Source: Ypsolopha sequella
Taxonomy: Eukaryota; Arthropoda; Insecta; Lepidoptera; Ypsolophidae
Length of the DNA stretch: 64,000 nt
Assembly (NCBI GenBank): GCA_934047225.1
Contig: OW204005.1
Coordinates: 20,840,396 to 20,904,395 of the forward strand
Direction of reading: 5' to 3'
Shown: positions 28,601-37,111 of the stretch, in pieces
Layout of the letters: each line of letters opens with the position of its first letter
Position numbering within the stretch: position 1 is the stretch's first letter
Notes under the pieces: model-generated
The model's input: only the letters and a program-made list of their open reading frames with translations
Database searches by the model: none
What the model was told of the DNA's origin: nothing
Made by a program: the position numbers and the translations under genes

Positions 28601-30961
28601 ATAATAACCAAGAGATAATTGGTCATCATTATGAAGCGGGGATATGTAACCTTTAGTTAGGTATTCATTTATTATATTGTTATACTCGGAACGTAAATCT
28701 GCGTTAGAAACAAACCTACGCTCAAGAGACATAAAACACTTTTTTGCGTGATGGTACGAGTTTCCTAGTATGTTAGGATTCCGTGCGAACGGTAAAGAAA
28801 CCGAATAGCGACCAGCGGGGTCACGTGACACATTGTTAATAAATAATTTTTCACATTCATCATTTGCGGGACTAGAAGCAGGTTCACAATGCACCTCTTC
28901 TAATTGCCAAAATTTTTGTAAAATAAAATCTATTGGCGGTTCAATCTCCATATAAGAGCATAACGAAATTGAACATGCGGTATTTTGGTAAACAGGCGTA
29001 TTACCAATTAGCGTAAAACCGAAGATGGTCTGAAATCCCGTCGGCGTACCCGGGGGACCAGAGACGCGGCCTGATAACAAGATATCCGCGAATAAAGATG
29101 CACCGATAAGAATATCAATCTCGCCCGGTAAGTAAAAGGTTTCATCAGCAAGTGTGATACCTTTTAAATATGAAAGCGTAGACAAATCGACCTGCACCGA
29201 TGGTAAGTTGTCGGTAATACGGTCGATTACATAAGTGTCAAGCGAAATTGAAACCGAATCATCAAATCGTGAAAACAATTTAAGGTTTGTCGCACCCTTA
29301 ATTGGGTTTGATGAAGAGCCGATGCCCTTAACAAAAGCGCGGGGAATTTTCTCATATTTTAAGTTAAGCTTCTCACAACAGGAAACCGTCGAAAAACTGG
29401 ATTGTGACGCAGGGTCGCAGAGCGCACGTAGACGGACAGACATACCGTTAGAATCTTTCACGATCACTTGAATTGTACCTAAAAGGCATGTTTCATTACG
29501 CTGCGAGTTAGGCTGTAAGTTACATAAAGAAATATTATTACTCGCAGTTGGTACGGATTGAGAATCATTAGTCATATGTTCTGTGTTAGTCGCCGATACG
29601 GCAGGATCCACCAACCTCGAAGATTGCGTATGTGTGCGTGGAGACACGGTAATATTTTGACCAAGCGCGGTGTGAGTATTCATCACATTTTGTTTGCGGC
29701 ACAACATCGAATGGTGTTTACAATTACAATGGCGGCAATTATAAGACGATTTACAAGCGGAATTGTTATGCGTAATACTTAAACAATTGGTGCAACCGTT
29801 ATTAGATTTGATGAACTGAAATCTTTTCTCGATATCTAGTTTCACAAATTCGGGACACTTATATAAATTATAGTGTTTTAATTGTTTACATAGCGGACAA
29901 CAATTATTATTGGTCGAAGCGGAGACAAAAGCATGGGTTGACTTGGTACTGTACCCGGTTTTGTTGTTATTATTATTAACGGAGCGGTTCGGAGCGGGAG
30001 CGGTAATTGCGGGTGCAGTGCGGTTCAGTATCTTAGTTTGTTCCCGTAAAAATGATATTAATTCATCATAATGGGGTAAATCGGAACCACGTTTAAACAT
30101 TTCAAATGAACGAGCGGTTTCAACATCAAGTTTTTTAAGGGCCAAATACATAAGGATAAAATCCGAAAGATCTTTAATATTCAGCGATTTTAAACACGAA
30201 ACAGCGGAACAGAACTTGTCTAAAAACAAGTCCAAGTTTTTTGAACTAGCGGTAGTTAAAGGGCGAAATTCAAACATTTGATCCAAATAAGTAGTGGCTA
30301 AACTACGCGAGTCTTGAAAAGTAGAAACGAGTGTTTTCCAGATTATGTCGTAGTTAGTTGCGTTCGGTGTGATTCCAGAACAAATCGAAAGTGCCCGGCC
30401 AGAAAGTTTACCCATCAGGTATTGTACTCGTTCGTTGTCGGTCAAGTCCGGATTATCGTGAATCGTGGTTTTAAATGTTTCATAGAATGTTGGCCACATA
30501 GTAGCTTCACCAGAAAAACCAACGAGTTCCAGTTTTGGAAGCTTGATAGTAGGTTTTTTGGGACATTCCATGTCAAGTGGAGCTTTAACTTTAGAGTCAG
30601 CCGATTTCGAAGAATGTGATAACTTCCGGTTGATGTATTTGCAATGGGAGTAAAGATCCTCAAAAGCTGACCAACTTTGATAATTTGGTTCAAAATTAGG
30701 ATTTATCAATACCTCTGTGTCATTAATTTCATCTATGATTACATGAATTTCTGAGCGTACAGTATCCAAAGTTTCGACATTGGCCATAAACAATTCTGCC
30801 GAAGAAACATCCTCTAAAGCGGTTTTAGAAAAGTCATAAACTCTCTGAAGGCGATTAAACAATTCTTGCCTTTTATTTTTAAGCTTCTTTAAACTATACG
30901 ACATCTTTAATTTTGCAGCTTCTGCGGAATTTGGCATGTTATATAGTACAAAGTTAGGCAA
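25697..30961 (-). CDS. BEL/Pao gag-pol polyprotein
   Basis: 1754 residues. Gag helical core (about 130-320); Cys/His-rich knuckle region (about 355-425, with CCPLCK and CRHCNCKHH); aspartic protease with D516 in LRALCDPASQSSF, where the usual DSG or DTG reads DPA; RT with YMDD at 930-933; RNase H with SFADASERG; integrase with an HHCC-type segment (CHTGP..CNYCFKAK) and D1483 (AVDYCGP), D1549 (YSDNATNF), E1603 (HFGGHYE). It makes the capsid and enzymes for retrotransposition in cytoplasmic particles; no envelope ORF is seen. The annotated frame ends VMYTLAKIMSLG at 25697, but the conserved C-terminal PGKDNV..KRPV..LCPLP continues in a neighbouring frame from about 25740 to a stop at 25626. A one-step frameshift (mutation or sequencing error) thus trims the last 35-40 residues. 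Confidence 0.95.
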   Translation of the reverse strand: MPNFVLYNMPNSAEAAKLKMSYSLKKLKNKRQELFNRLQRVYDFSKTALEDVSSAELFMANVETLDTVRSEIHVIIDEINDTEVLINPNFEPNYQSWSAFEDLYSHCKYINRKLSHSSKSADSKVKAPLDMECPKKPTIKLPKLELVGFSGEATMWPTFYETFKTTIHDNPDLTDNERVQYLMGKLSGRALSICSGITPNATNYDIIWKTLVSTFQDSRSLATTYLDQMFEFRPLTTASSKNLDLFLDKFCSAVSCLKSLNIKDLSDFILMYLALKKLDVETARSFEMFKRGSDLPHYDELISFLREQTKILNRTAPAITAPAPNRSVNNNNNKTGYSTKSTHAFVSASTNNNCCPLCKQLKHYNLYKCPEFVKLDIEKRFQFIKSNNGCTNCLSITHNNSACKSSYNCRHCNCKHHSMLCRKQNVMNTHTALGQNITVSPRTHTQSSRLVDPAVSATNTEHMTNDSQSVPTASNNISLCNLQPNSQRNETCLLGTIQVIVKDSNGMSVRLRALCDPASQSSFSTVSCCEKLNLKYEKIPRAFVKGIGSSSNPIKGATNLKLFSRFDDSVSISLDTYVIDRITDNLPSVQVDLSTLSYLKGITLADETFYLPGEIDILIGASLFADILLSGRVSGPPGTPTGFQTIFGFTLIGNTPVYQNTACSISLCSYMEIEPPIDFILQKFWQLEEVHCEPASSPANDECEKLFINNVSRDPAGRYSVSLPFARNPNILGNSYHHAKKCFMSLERRFVSNADLRSEYNNIINEYLTKGYISPLHNDDQLSLGYYIPHHPVVRVDKSTTKVRICMNASTKTDSADGTRVSLNDTLHTGANLQNDLFLILLDFRLYEIAFTSDIKQMFLQVLVNADDRKFQKFLYRFDTCSPLIAYQFNRVCFGLRSSPFLAMRVVRKLCEDGSSAYPLAATVAARNCYMDDICYSTPTVQGSLQLRDELVGLLKAGGFELVKWSSNCQQLLDTLPDTHRLNSSKNFEEQTQTLKVLGLQWSPDSDEFSFTVSLDSRPCTKRNVLSVIARQYDVLGFTAPVILYAKLLLQKICILKLDWDETLPSDIAQIWQNYLKELPVLRDLRIKRHLDVFQNSKISIISFADASERGYGCVVYIRVQDDSDTCTSIRLVCAKSKVCPLKTVSVARLELCASLLMSKLTRRVVDAYKIRHNIERIYCFTDSMVTLHWIHSSPHRFKTFVATRITKIISAIPAECFYHTAGSQNPSDCLSRGLTPTQLMSHPLWFTGPAWLYLDAKEWPIKTIESASIEENLPESKTISLPAFSNEEPHPLLSLSERISSWLVLLHTIIYIYRFLRILPRSNIFTATDMDFAEVALIKALQAFYFLDEIKRLKSNKLCSPALNRLSPFLDKNGLLRVGGRLRNTDMTFDQQHPVLLPRKNHIVELIIIHYHRKNCHTGPVALMSIIRQKFWILSCRNIVRRVIHSCNYCFKAKPRQTFPFMADLPSCRVNEAKAFVHCAVDYCGPISITPYRKRGVRPVKCYLCIFVCLVTRAVHVELAIDLSTNTFLSAFKRFLSRRGAVSFVYSDNATNFVGARNALSEIYNLTNSEEFKTSFANELADHRIQWKFNIPRSPHFGGHYEIYVKGFKTHLHRVVGTQLLTYEELLTVVTQIECVINSRPLTLLSEDPSELSALTPAHFLMSTPLKELPACKVADEPVNLLRRYALLDQMVESFARRWKNDYLHLLQSRGKWNTPSNPIKIGSVVVVVTDNTPPLQWPLGVMYTLAKIMSLG

Positions 30962-31400
30962 GTACCAGAACTATTGAAAGTTTTATACTGACTACAACAT
31001 AGAATAATGCTAATGAGTTAGAGATAACACGGGCGGCGGACGAACCTGTGTACGAGTACCTCTCGATAATATTAAGAATTAGCAGGTAGGCAGATAATAT
31101 TTTCTGTGAAATGATCAAATGGTATAATCGCAGCGGATAAATTAACAGAATGGCGTATTTCACTGTAGATAATTTATAATTTCCAGTATATAGGAAATGG
31201 AATCACTAATATTTTGACGAATGCGGGGTTTTAATGCATAGATAATGCAAATAAGAGCGGGAATGCGGGGTAATACTGCGGGCAGAGTGAAAATTAGAGC
31301 GGAATTCACGTGTTCTTTAGACAAAGAACATGAAGATAGCGGTTGGAAATACCAAAAAATGGTTATAGATCGCAGATCAAAGGGCCTAAAATGGATCTAG

Positions 31401-31418
31401 ATCCGGCTCGAATGGCCA
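31401..31418 (-). promoter_or_regulatory. Primer binding site of the BEL element
   Basis: The plus strand reads ATCCGGCTCGAATGGCCA six bases from the 5' LTR. It ends in CCA and carries a TCGAA T-loop, as a tRNA 3' end does. From memory it resembles the 3' end of tRNA-Tyr with about two or three differences; the tRNA identity is tentative. Confidence 0.6.
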
Positions 31419-31424
31419 AAAAAA

Positions 31425-31889
31425 TGAGCACGCGATATGACGGCAGTGCTTTGTATCACCATAGGTTTTAAAAATAGCGGGAAGTGAAGAGAAATAATTA
31501 CGAAGATGAAAGATCTGACCTTGGGAAGGAGCTGCATGCACCACAAACCACGCTTCGCCTGAGCCACCAAGTCTCTGGTGTTCTCCAAGATGGTTTTCTT
31601 CTTCCTCTTCGTGCCTGGTTGCGCTCTTCTCGGCTAATTTTCTTCGTAATAGTAATAGATGAAAATGAGGCGCACAGCGGGTGCGATCTCAAAATGGCGG
31701 GCGGTAGGGTCGAGGTAGGACCTAGTCGAATGACAATCAGCGTATATCTCCGGCGTGAAAGGCTTCTGATTGACGACTGATTGATTTGCGTCCAAAACTA
31801 AGCGGGTGGAGATGCAGCGAAAATGACAGTTGAAAATATTAATTCACAACTACCCCGCAGTATGAGAGCCACAAGAAGTGGCGCGAACA
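31425..31889 (-). repeat. 5' LTR of the BEL element
   Basis: 465 bp; the pair of 25061-25525. The promoter and polyadenylation signals should lie here; on the minus strand I could not pick a clear TATA box. Confidence 0.95.
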
Positions 31890-31979
31890 GAATATTTTTA
31901 CGAAAAGGCTGCAACTTCCATTTGCCCTCGTGTGACGTCACTTGAGTATGGTTATGGTTATGCATAATGGTTATATATC

Positions 31980-32475
31980 AAAATAATAGAATAGAATAGA
32001 ATAAATTTTATTTTAGATTATTAAAATCCATAGTGGTTAGTAATAATTACTAAAAAAAATTTTTATATGCTAAGGTTACTAACAAACAATTTTATTTTAT
32101 TTAATTTATTTACATTTTTATTTGAAGCAAGGTGGATAGCCATCCAGTGCTCGAATATGGAGCTATCCAGCTTGTCCCTGAGAACGGATAGGAGATTGTT
32201 GGCGCTGCCGCGAATGCGCGCCATCAGGGAGGCTACCCTTTTCCTTACTATGCAGTAAAAATCATCAACCGCTGCCTCTGCAAACATACCTGATGCACTA
32301 CAATATCGCGGCAGCCCCAACAGCATCCTAAATCCGTTATTATATTGGACACGCAAGGCGCTGTAGGTTTTCTGGGTGTAGTTGACCCACAGGTTGCACA
32401 TATAAAATGACTGAGCTTAACTTCGCTGGAGCAACGTGCAAACCTGCAGGCAAGCATATTATTATAATGAAAACA
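31980..32475 (-). pseudogene. LINE ORF2 C-terminal fragment with (TTCTA)n-type tail
   Basis: The minus-strand peptide MLACRFARCSSEVKLS shifts frame into CNLWVNYTQKTYSALRVQYN, then NGFRMLLGLPRYCSASGMFA and YCIVRKRVASLMARIR. I recognise this as a recurrent lepidopteran LINE C-terminus, past the RT. One frameshift near 32401 and a stop at the end. The 3' side ends in repeated AATAGAATAGAAT (plus strand) at 31986-32003. It is truncated at the 5' end. Confidence 0.7.
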
Positions 32476-32909
32476 TGTCCCAAAATGGCGTATATTCTCT
32501 GAAAAAAAAATCTTTGAAACTTTAAGCTATGGGAATTCATAGAAGTTGCATACCTATGTTACCGGCCAAAACTGATTTAAGGACAAACAGTTTTACCTAG
32601 GCTAAACTGATTTCTATGTGTTCATGAAAATGATGACCCTTTTTGTGAAATTCGTAATAATTTTTTCGTGTTCCCTAGAAATAAAGTCAGTTACTATTAA
32701 ATTTTATTTTGCCGAATTAGCATAATTGTAACTGATACGAGATGCTGATTGCTTACCAAACCTCCTGTATGAATTTGGCTGCATAAATTAATGTCAACTT
32801 ATTTGTTACTCAAATTTCTTATCGCAATATTATGCTCGTTTAAAAAAAATGTTTTAAAAAATTAAAATGCGCAGAGAACGGATGAAAAACCTAAATTAAT
32901 CTGTATAAT

Positions 32910-33074
32910 AAAGCCGATTCTGAAGGCTTTAATTTTAGTTTTAGTGCTGTCGAAACTAAATTTTCTTCATTGAAAAACAGTTCATAAGTGTTACGAATAG
33001 AAGCTAAAGTACTTTGGAAAATTATAGGTTTTGACAGTACTAAAACTAAAATTAAAGCCTTCAGAATCGGCTTT
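32910..33074. mobile_element. Palindromic MITE (AAAGCCGATTCTGAAGGC ends)
   Basis: AAGCCGATTCTGAAGGCTTT at 32911 and its exact reverse complement ending at 33073 begin inverted arms of about 45 bp (TTAATTTTAGTTTTAGTGCT and partner) with two mismatches. 165 bp, no ORF. TA-rich flanks would fit a TA target, but the boundary is ambiguous. Confidence 0.85.
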
Positions 33075-33240
33075 AATGTATTGTTATGCAATTGGTTTGG
33101 CGATAATGAGAATTAGAAGAGTTAAAGCTGTACCTGGTACACGCTTCTTATTCCAATACCCGATTTTCATCATGATAAAAATTTACATGTACTTGTTTTA
33201 CTGGTTTATTTCACACTTAAGACTGTACATGACCCTAGAT

Positions 33241-33710
33241 CAGGGGTCTCCAAACTATTTAGCTTAAGGGCCACACTGATTCCTCCACTTAGTCCCGAGG
33301 GCTAAGACCTAGATAGCTCATCATACCAATATACTGTAGTTTTGATGCGCAAATATCTCACTGACTGACTGACTGACATATATTTTTCGTGTACTTCTCA
33401 ATTTTGGTTGGGATTTCGGGCAAGACGGAGCTAGCCGAAGCGCGTGCTGTACACACACCTTGAAATAGGGTTATAAATAAAATTCTTATAATAACGCCAC
33501 TTTTAGACAAAAACGCGTGATAACGTTTCTATTAATTTCGGTGGTGAGTTGATATATCATTAATAACATGACGTTTTTATCATAATTTTGTGAATTTTAA
33601 ATGAACTAATAGCGCGCCAGAAACCGGATATGTCCGGCCAGCGACCGCGGGCCGGATTGGTGGTGCTGGTGGGCCGGTCTTGGCCCGCGGGCCGTAGTTT
33701 GGAGACCCTG
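33241..33710. mobile_element. Non-autonomous hAT-type element with perfect 8-bp target duplication
   Basis: TIRs CAGGGGTCTCCAAACTA and (reverse complement of the right end) CAGGG-TCTCCAAACTA. The flanks carry CCCTAGAT at 33233-33240 and again at 33711-33718. An 8-bp duplication plus CAGGGGTCTCCAAACT-like ends is characteristic of the hAT superfamily. 470 bp, GC-rich terminal regions, no transposase. Confidence 0.9.
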
Positions 33711-33984
33711 CCCTAGATAATGAACGACGCTAGACTTTCGAGGATTCGTTTGAAGAAATTTGGATTCTCCTTGTACTGAAAAAAATGTATTTGATTTATT
33801 GATCTTCTATCTAGGGATTCTACTTATAAACAATTTATTAAGATTTATACTTTTGTCAAAAAAAAAATATCCACCCTCCTTTTTTTGAATTTCAAACGTT
33901 CGTTTCAAAAACGTGGTTAAGAGACCATCTTGATTTTTTTTTCATAAAATAGGTAATAGAAATATGAAAGGATTCTGCTTAAAT

Positions 33985-34345
33985 TTTTTTTTTTCCCTAC
34001 ATAATTTATTTATTTATAAACAGTTACAATATCCTTACAGGCTAACCTAATACAAAACTGTCACTTAAAACTAATTTAAAATTAAATTAAATTAAATTAA
34101 CACCCTACGGACTTATACAATAACACAAAATAAATAATGTGACCTTTGTGAACTCGCTCAGAGAACAATAGAAAATATCCGTGATCTCTGAGACCCGGTT
34201 AAGAGTGCGAAGGGCGCGCGTGAGTGGTGCCTCCTTCATCAGGTTGGTACGCGCGCGTGGCACGGCCAGCAGTGGTGGGCGACGTCGTCGGTGCACGTAA
34301 CAGTCCGGCACGCACAGTGCCACAGCCTGCAGTACGCCCGGGTTT
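33985..34345 (-). pseudogene. LINE ORF2 C-terminal fragment and 3' UTR
   Basis: The minus-strand peptide runs ALCVPDCYVHRRRRPPLLAV, then PRARTNLMKEAPLTRALRTL and NRVSEITDIFYCSLSEFTK to a stop near 34105. The PRTRTNLLxxSPLTRA..L...DIF.CSLSEFT pattern is the extreme C-terminus of a family of insect non-LTR ORF2 proteins. The tail continues to about 33985 with (TTAAA)n. It is 5'-truncated where the foldback at 34338 begins. Confidence 0.65.
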
Positions 34346-34541
34346 CAAACTATAATAGATTAGCTTTTGTTCTTGTACATGCAACGTGAAAAACACTTAC
34401 AAAACCTATACCATTTTAGTCCAATTCTTGACTAAAATGGATGAGGTATTGTAGTAGAAATTTGCACGAACAAAAGCTCATCTATTTTAGTTTGAGTAGT
34501 GACTCAAATGGTATAGCCTTTGTGATTTCGCGCCCGGGTTG
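34338..34541. mobile_element. Foldback element with CGCCCGGGTT ends
   Basis: CGCCCGGGTTTCAAACTATA at the left and GATTTCGCGCCCGGGTT at the right share a GC box. Inside, AGATTAGCTTTTGTTCTTG faces GAACAAAAGCTCATCT, and ACCATTTTAGTCCAATTCTT faces GACTAAAATGGATGAGG. Imperfect arms, no ORF. Confidence 0.5.
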
Positions 34542-34586
34542 CACAGTGCACCGCGCAGCAATCGCGCTACATAAGTAGTCAGCGCT

Positions 34587-35313
34587 CACAGTATAAGCAA
34601 AGACAGTAGGGATATTACCTGGAAGCGCTCCCATTCGAGCCTCACACACACAGACGCGCGCTCTACACGCCGTCTAAGCAGAAATGAAGCGTCAATCGCT
34701 TGGGGTCGCGGCGCCGCGCCGCGCTTGCCTTGCCAGTACGTGCAGACGTAAGCAGGCGATAGGACGCGACCGTTTGTAAACTCTGTGCCGACCTGATCAC
34801 GATGTCGCAAAGATATTGTTGCGCATTTGGATGTCTAAATTCATCACGAAAAAAAGAAATCGCCTATTTTAGACTTCCGGCTGATGTCCAAAGGTAAGAC
34901 TAAAAAATATCACTCAAGAGTAGTACCTACTTACATTATAAATAAAAATTTTGAAATTGTCGCGTTCTTTTTATGTATGTTCATACTGTCTGTTACCAGG
35001 GCAAAATAAAGAGTTAATAGATTTAAGTACGTTTGTCAGAACAAAAATCAGGTTTCTTTGAATTTGAATTTGACTTTTTTGTCGGTTGTCGCCGCCGTCG
35101 CCGCCGCCGCGCCGCCGCGCCGCCGCAAGCAAGTCTAGCCAACCAATCGGTGGAGCGGCGCGCGGTACTTTCAATCAAACGGCAGAGTCTTATCGTATAT
35201 CGAAAAACCCAAGTTATGATATGAGTGAGCGACAGCCCTAACGCTTCGGTGGCGCGTAGGTATTTAACTCAGGAATTCGGTTCAAATTCCCTACTGTCTT
35301 TGCTTATACTGTG
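34587..35313 (+). mobile_element. P-element-like TIR element retaining a THAP first exon
   Basis: CACAGTATAAGCAAAGACAG (34587) and its exact reverse complement (ending 35313) give a perfect TIR of at least 26 bp. Inside, 215 bp from the left end, an ATG opens a THAP-domain exon with a good donor (34802-34893). The remainder up to 35280 has no transposase; it contains a (CCG)n-like patch at about 35088-35125. No 8-bp duplication is obvious at the present ends. The best reading is an internally deleted derivative of a THAP-transposase transposon that kept promoter and first exon. Confidence 0.65.
34802..34893 (+). CDS. THAP-domain first exon (C2CH zinc finger start)
   Basis: It encodes MSQRYCCAFGCLNSSRKKEI then AYFRLPADVQ plus two bases, ending at AAAG|GTAAGAC. 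THAP domains begin C-x2/4-C, then hydrophobic-x-F-x-x-P; here C7 and C11 (RYCCAFGC) and YFRLPAD fit. The domain binds DNA in P-element transposases and in host proteins derived from them. The later CxxH half and AVPTIF box would be on following exons, which I do not see before the right TIR. The exon at 60767 is a related copy. Confidence 0.65.
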
Positions 35314-35489
35314 GTACCGCCAGCCAAAATATTTCAGTATTAGCTAAAAACACACCAATTTGCTGCGTGATCATTAGTATTACGCTTCCAAGAAATAGAG
35401 GCTAATCAACCAACATATAATTGCCTCTATCAAAAGCAAATAAGGTCTTTGTCATTGAACTTATTGTGCTAGACATGTAATAAAAAAGG

Positions 35490-35645
35490 TTGCTAGGGCA
35501 GGCTATCCTCTTAACTGCCGACCGATTGCGGTTATTTCATTACACCATGTCGATGACATGACCATTGTTTACATTGTTTATGGCTCGTCGTATTCTAACA
35601 TCTGAAATAACCGAAACCGGTCGGGGGTTAAGGCGATTATCCCAG
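35490..35645. mobile_element. Palindromic MITE (GGTTATTTCA arms, TTAA inside)
   Basis: TTAACTGCCGACCGATTGCG at 35511 faces CGAAACCGGTCGGGGGTTAA ending at 35631, with GGTTATTTCA and its complement closing the arms. Similarity continues outward (GGCTATCCTC against GGCGATTATCCCAGAC), so the element is probably larger than the TTAA-to-TTAA segment. Confidence 0.65.
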
Positions 35646-36475
35646 ACAAAATGTGCAATTCAACATTTTAGAATTTCGAAGACGCTGCATCCTGTCATTT
35701 TAGGAAATTGCAGCTCTGCATAAACATACGTTGATCCTTATTCTAAGACCCCTTGGAATTCGTTTTTACATAATTTATCAATTAAAGCTATAATAACCTT
35801 CACGCGTTACTACAAAGTCATAAAAATAAACTGTTTATCATCAGTTTCTCACCAAATACGGGCTAAAATGCAGAAGACATCACATATTCAGGTATGGTTC
35901 AAAGAAGTAAAGATTCCTATGAGATTCTTTTTTTATTCAATTTATTTTAGAAGGAAAAAGCTTGAAAATATTTATTTCGGAATAAAGATATAATATTATA
36001 TCTTTATTTCGGGCAATGAAAGACACATAGAAAGTGGAAAGAAAATTTTGGCTAATATCAGGTGTTTTTGTGGTAGTGTAGTGCATTTGACGATTCCGAT
36101 TTTGTATAATATTGTGAACTAGTGGTGTGTTGTGTATAGTAATGTAAATATTCCCTTTTGTTTTGTTTTTGTGCAATAAGTGTAAGTGTAATGTATAGGT
36201 TAGGTTAGTTTGCTGTATCATTTATTAAATAAATTAACATTGTAGAAGACAATAATAAATGGTAAATAATGGGTAAAAAAAGAATAATAAAGTACTACGG
36301 TTCTGGTAAAGCCAAGCGAGTTTACCAAAATAAAGGTCGACGACTCCTCCGTCTCAAATAGGCACAGAGCATAAAATATAATCTTTACGTCAATGATAAA
36401 ATAGTATATGAATTCGAGGTAAAAGAAATACAAATTGTTAAGTTAATATTTTATATGTATATTATTAAAATATTA
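35646..36475. other. AT-rich stretch, nothing recognised
   Basis: A short palindrome AAAGATATAATATTATATCTTT is at about 35984. Minus-strand ORFs of 71-94 codons here have no recognisable features. Confidence 0.4.
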
Positions 36476-36478
36476 TAG

Positions 36479-36880
36479 CTTTCATAGAAATTTAGGTGTC
36501 AGTAATGAATGAGCATTCTGACAAAGAAAATATATATGTCCTACTGAGAGGATAAGATAATTTAAATCAAGAAAGGGTAATGAGGGAGTACCTAAGTATC
36601 TAGCTGCTGAATCTTTATTCAGTAAAATATAAATCAATGCTTGATAACAGAACTATTGAAACGTTAGAGGCTTTAATGATTATTTACAATAATTTGTTTG
36701 TTTTTTAGCTATCAAAGAAAATTGAGTGTCAGTAACGACCATCCTGACAAAGAAAACATAAATGTCATACTGAGTGGACAAGATAACGTTGTGCCGTTCA
36801 GGGTCAACGTCATTGTACTGCCAGAAGGACAAGTCAAATTTTCATACAAAATACGTACTGCCAGCAGGACAACATATTGA
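36479..36880 (+). pseudogene. Duplicated exon-like unit (degenerate copy 36479-36600, open copy 36709-36880)
   Basis: Each copy follows a T-rich tract and TAG acceptor, then a shared sequence: TCAAAGAAAATTGAGTGTCA in copy 2 against TCATAGAAATTTAGGTGTCA in copy 1, then TCTGACAAAGAAAA-type and GTC.TACTGAG blocks. Copy 2 is open for 57 codons (SVSNDHPDKENINVILSG, then PFRVNVIVLPEG) to a TGA. Copy 1 has in-frame stops. This looks like a terminal exon duplicated in tandem with one copy decaying. I do not recognise the peptide and see no upstream exons. Confidence 0.4.
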
Positions 36881-37111
36881 TTTTGTCAGGACGTTTCGCA
36901 CAAAAAACCCATCCTTCCAGAAGAGCTACAAATAAATATCCAAATACGCTACAAATAAATTTAAATATCTGCCTAACTTTGCCCGTTCAATTAGTCTTAC
37001 TAAACAACCAATCAACCCAAATTTTGGATTTATTTAGGTATATAACATGTGTTATTTTACTCTTATTTGTGATTCTTTCGCTAAACTCATAAACTAAACA
37101 TGAAAATCAGA

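Larger units (their letters stand above)
25056..31894 (-). mobile_element. Complete, young BEL/Pao LTR retrotransposon with 5-bp target duplication
   Basis: Direct LTRs at 25061-25525 and 31425-31889, flanked by GAATA at 25056-25060 and 31890-31894 (target-site duplication). On the minus strand the order is 5' LTR (31889-31425), primer binding site (31418-31401), leader, one gag-pol ORF (30961-25697), purine-rich tract (about 25537-25526), 3' LTR. The LTRs start TGTT and end CTCA on the minus strand and differ at one base (25383 C against 31747 T by my count), implying very recent insertion. The only visible defect is a frameshift near the end of pol. Confidence 0.95.

Noticed and set aside
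34579..35321. 8-bp target duplication around the P-like element
   Set aside because: TCAGCGCT and GTACCGCC do not match; the element may have lost or never had a readable duplication.
36181..36210. AGGTTAGGTTAG as a telomeric TTAGG repeat
   Set aside because: Only two units; too short to mean anything.
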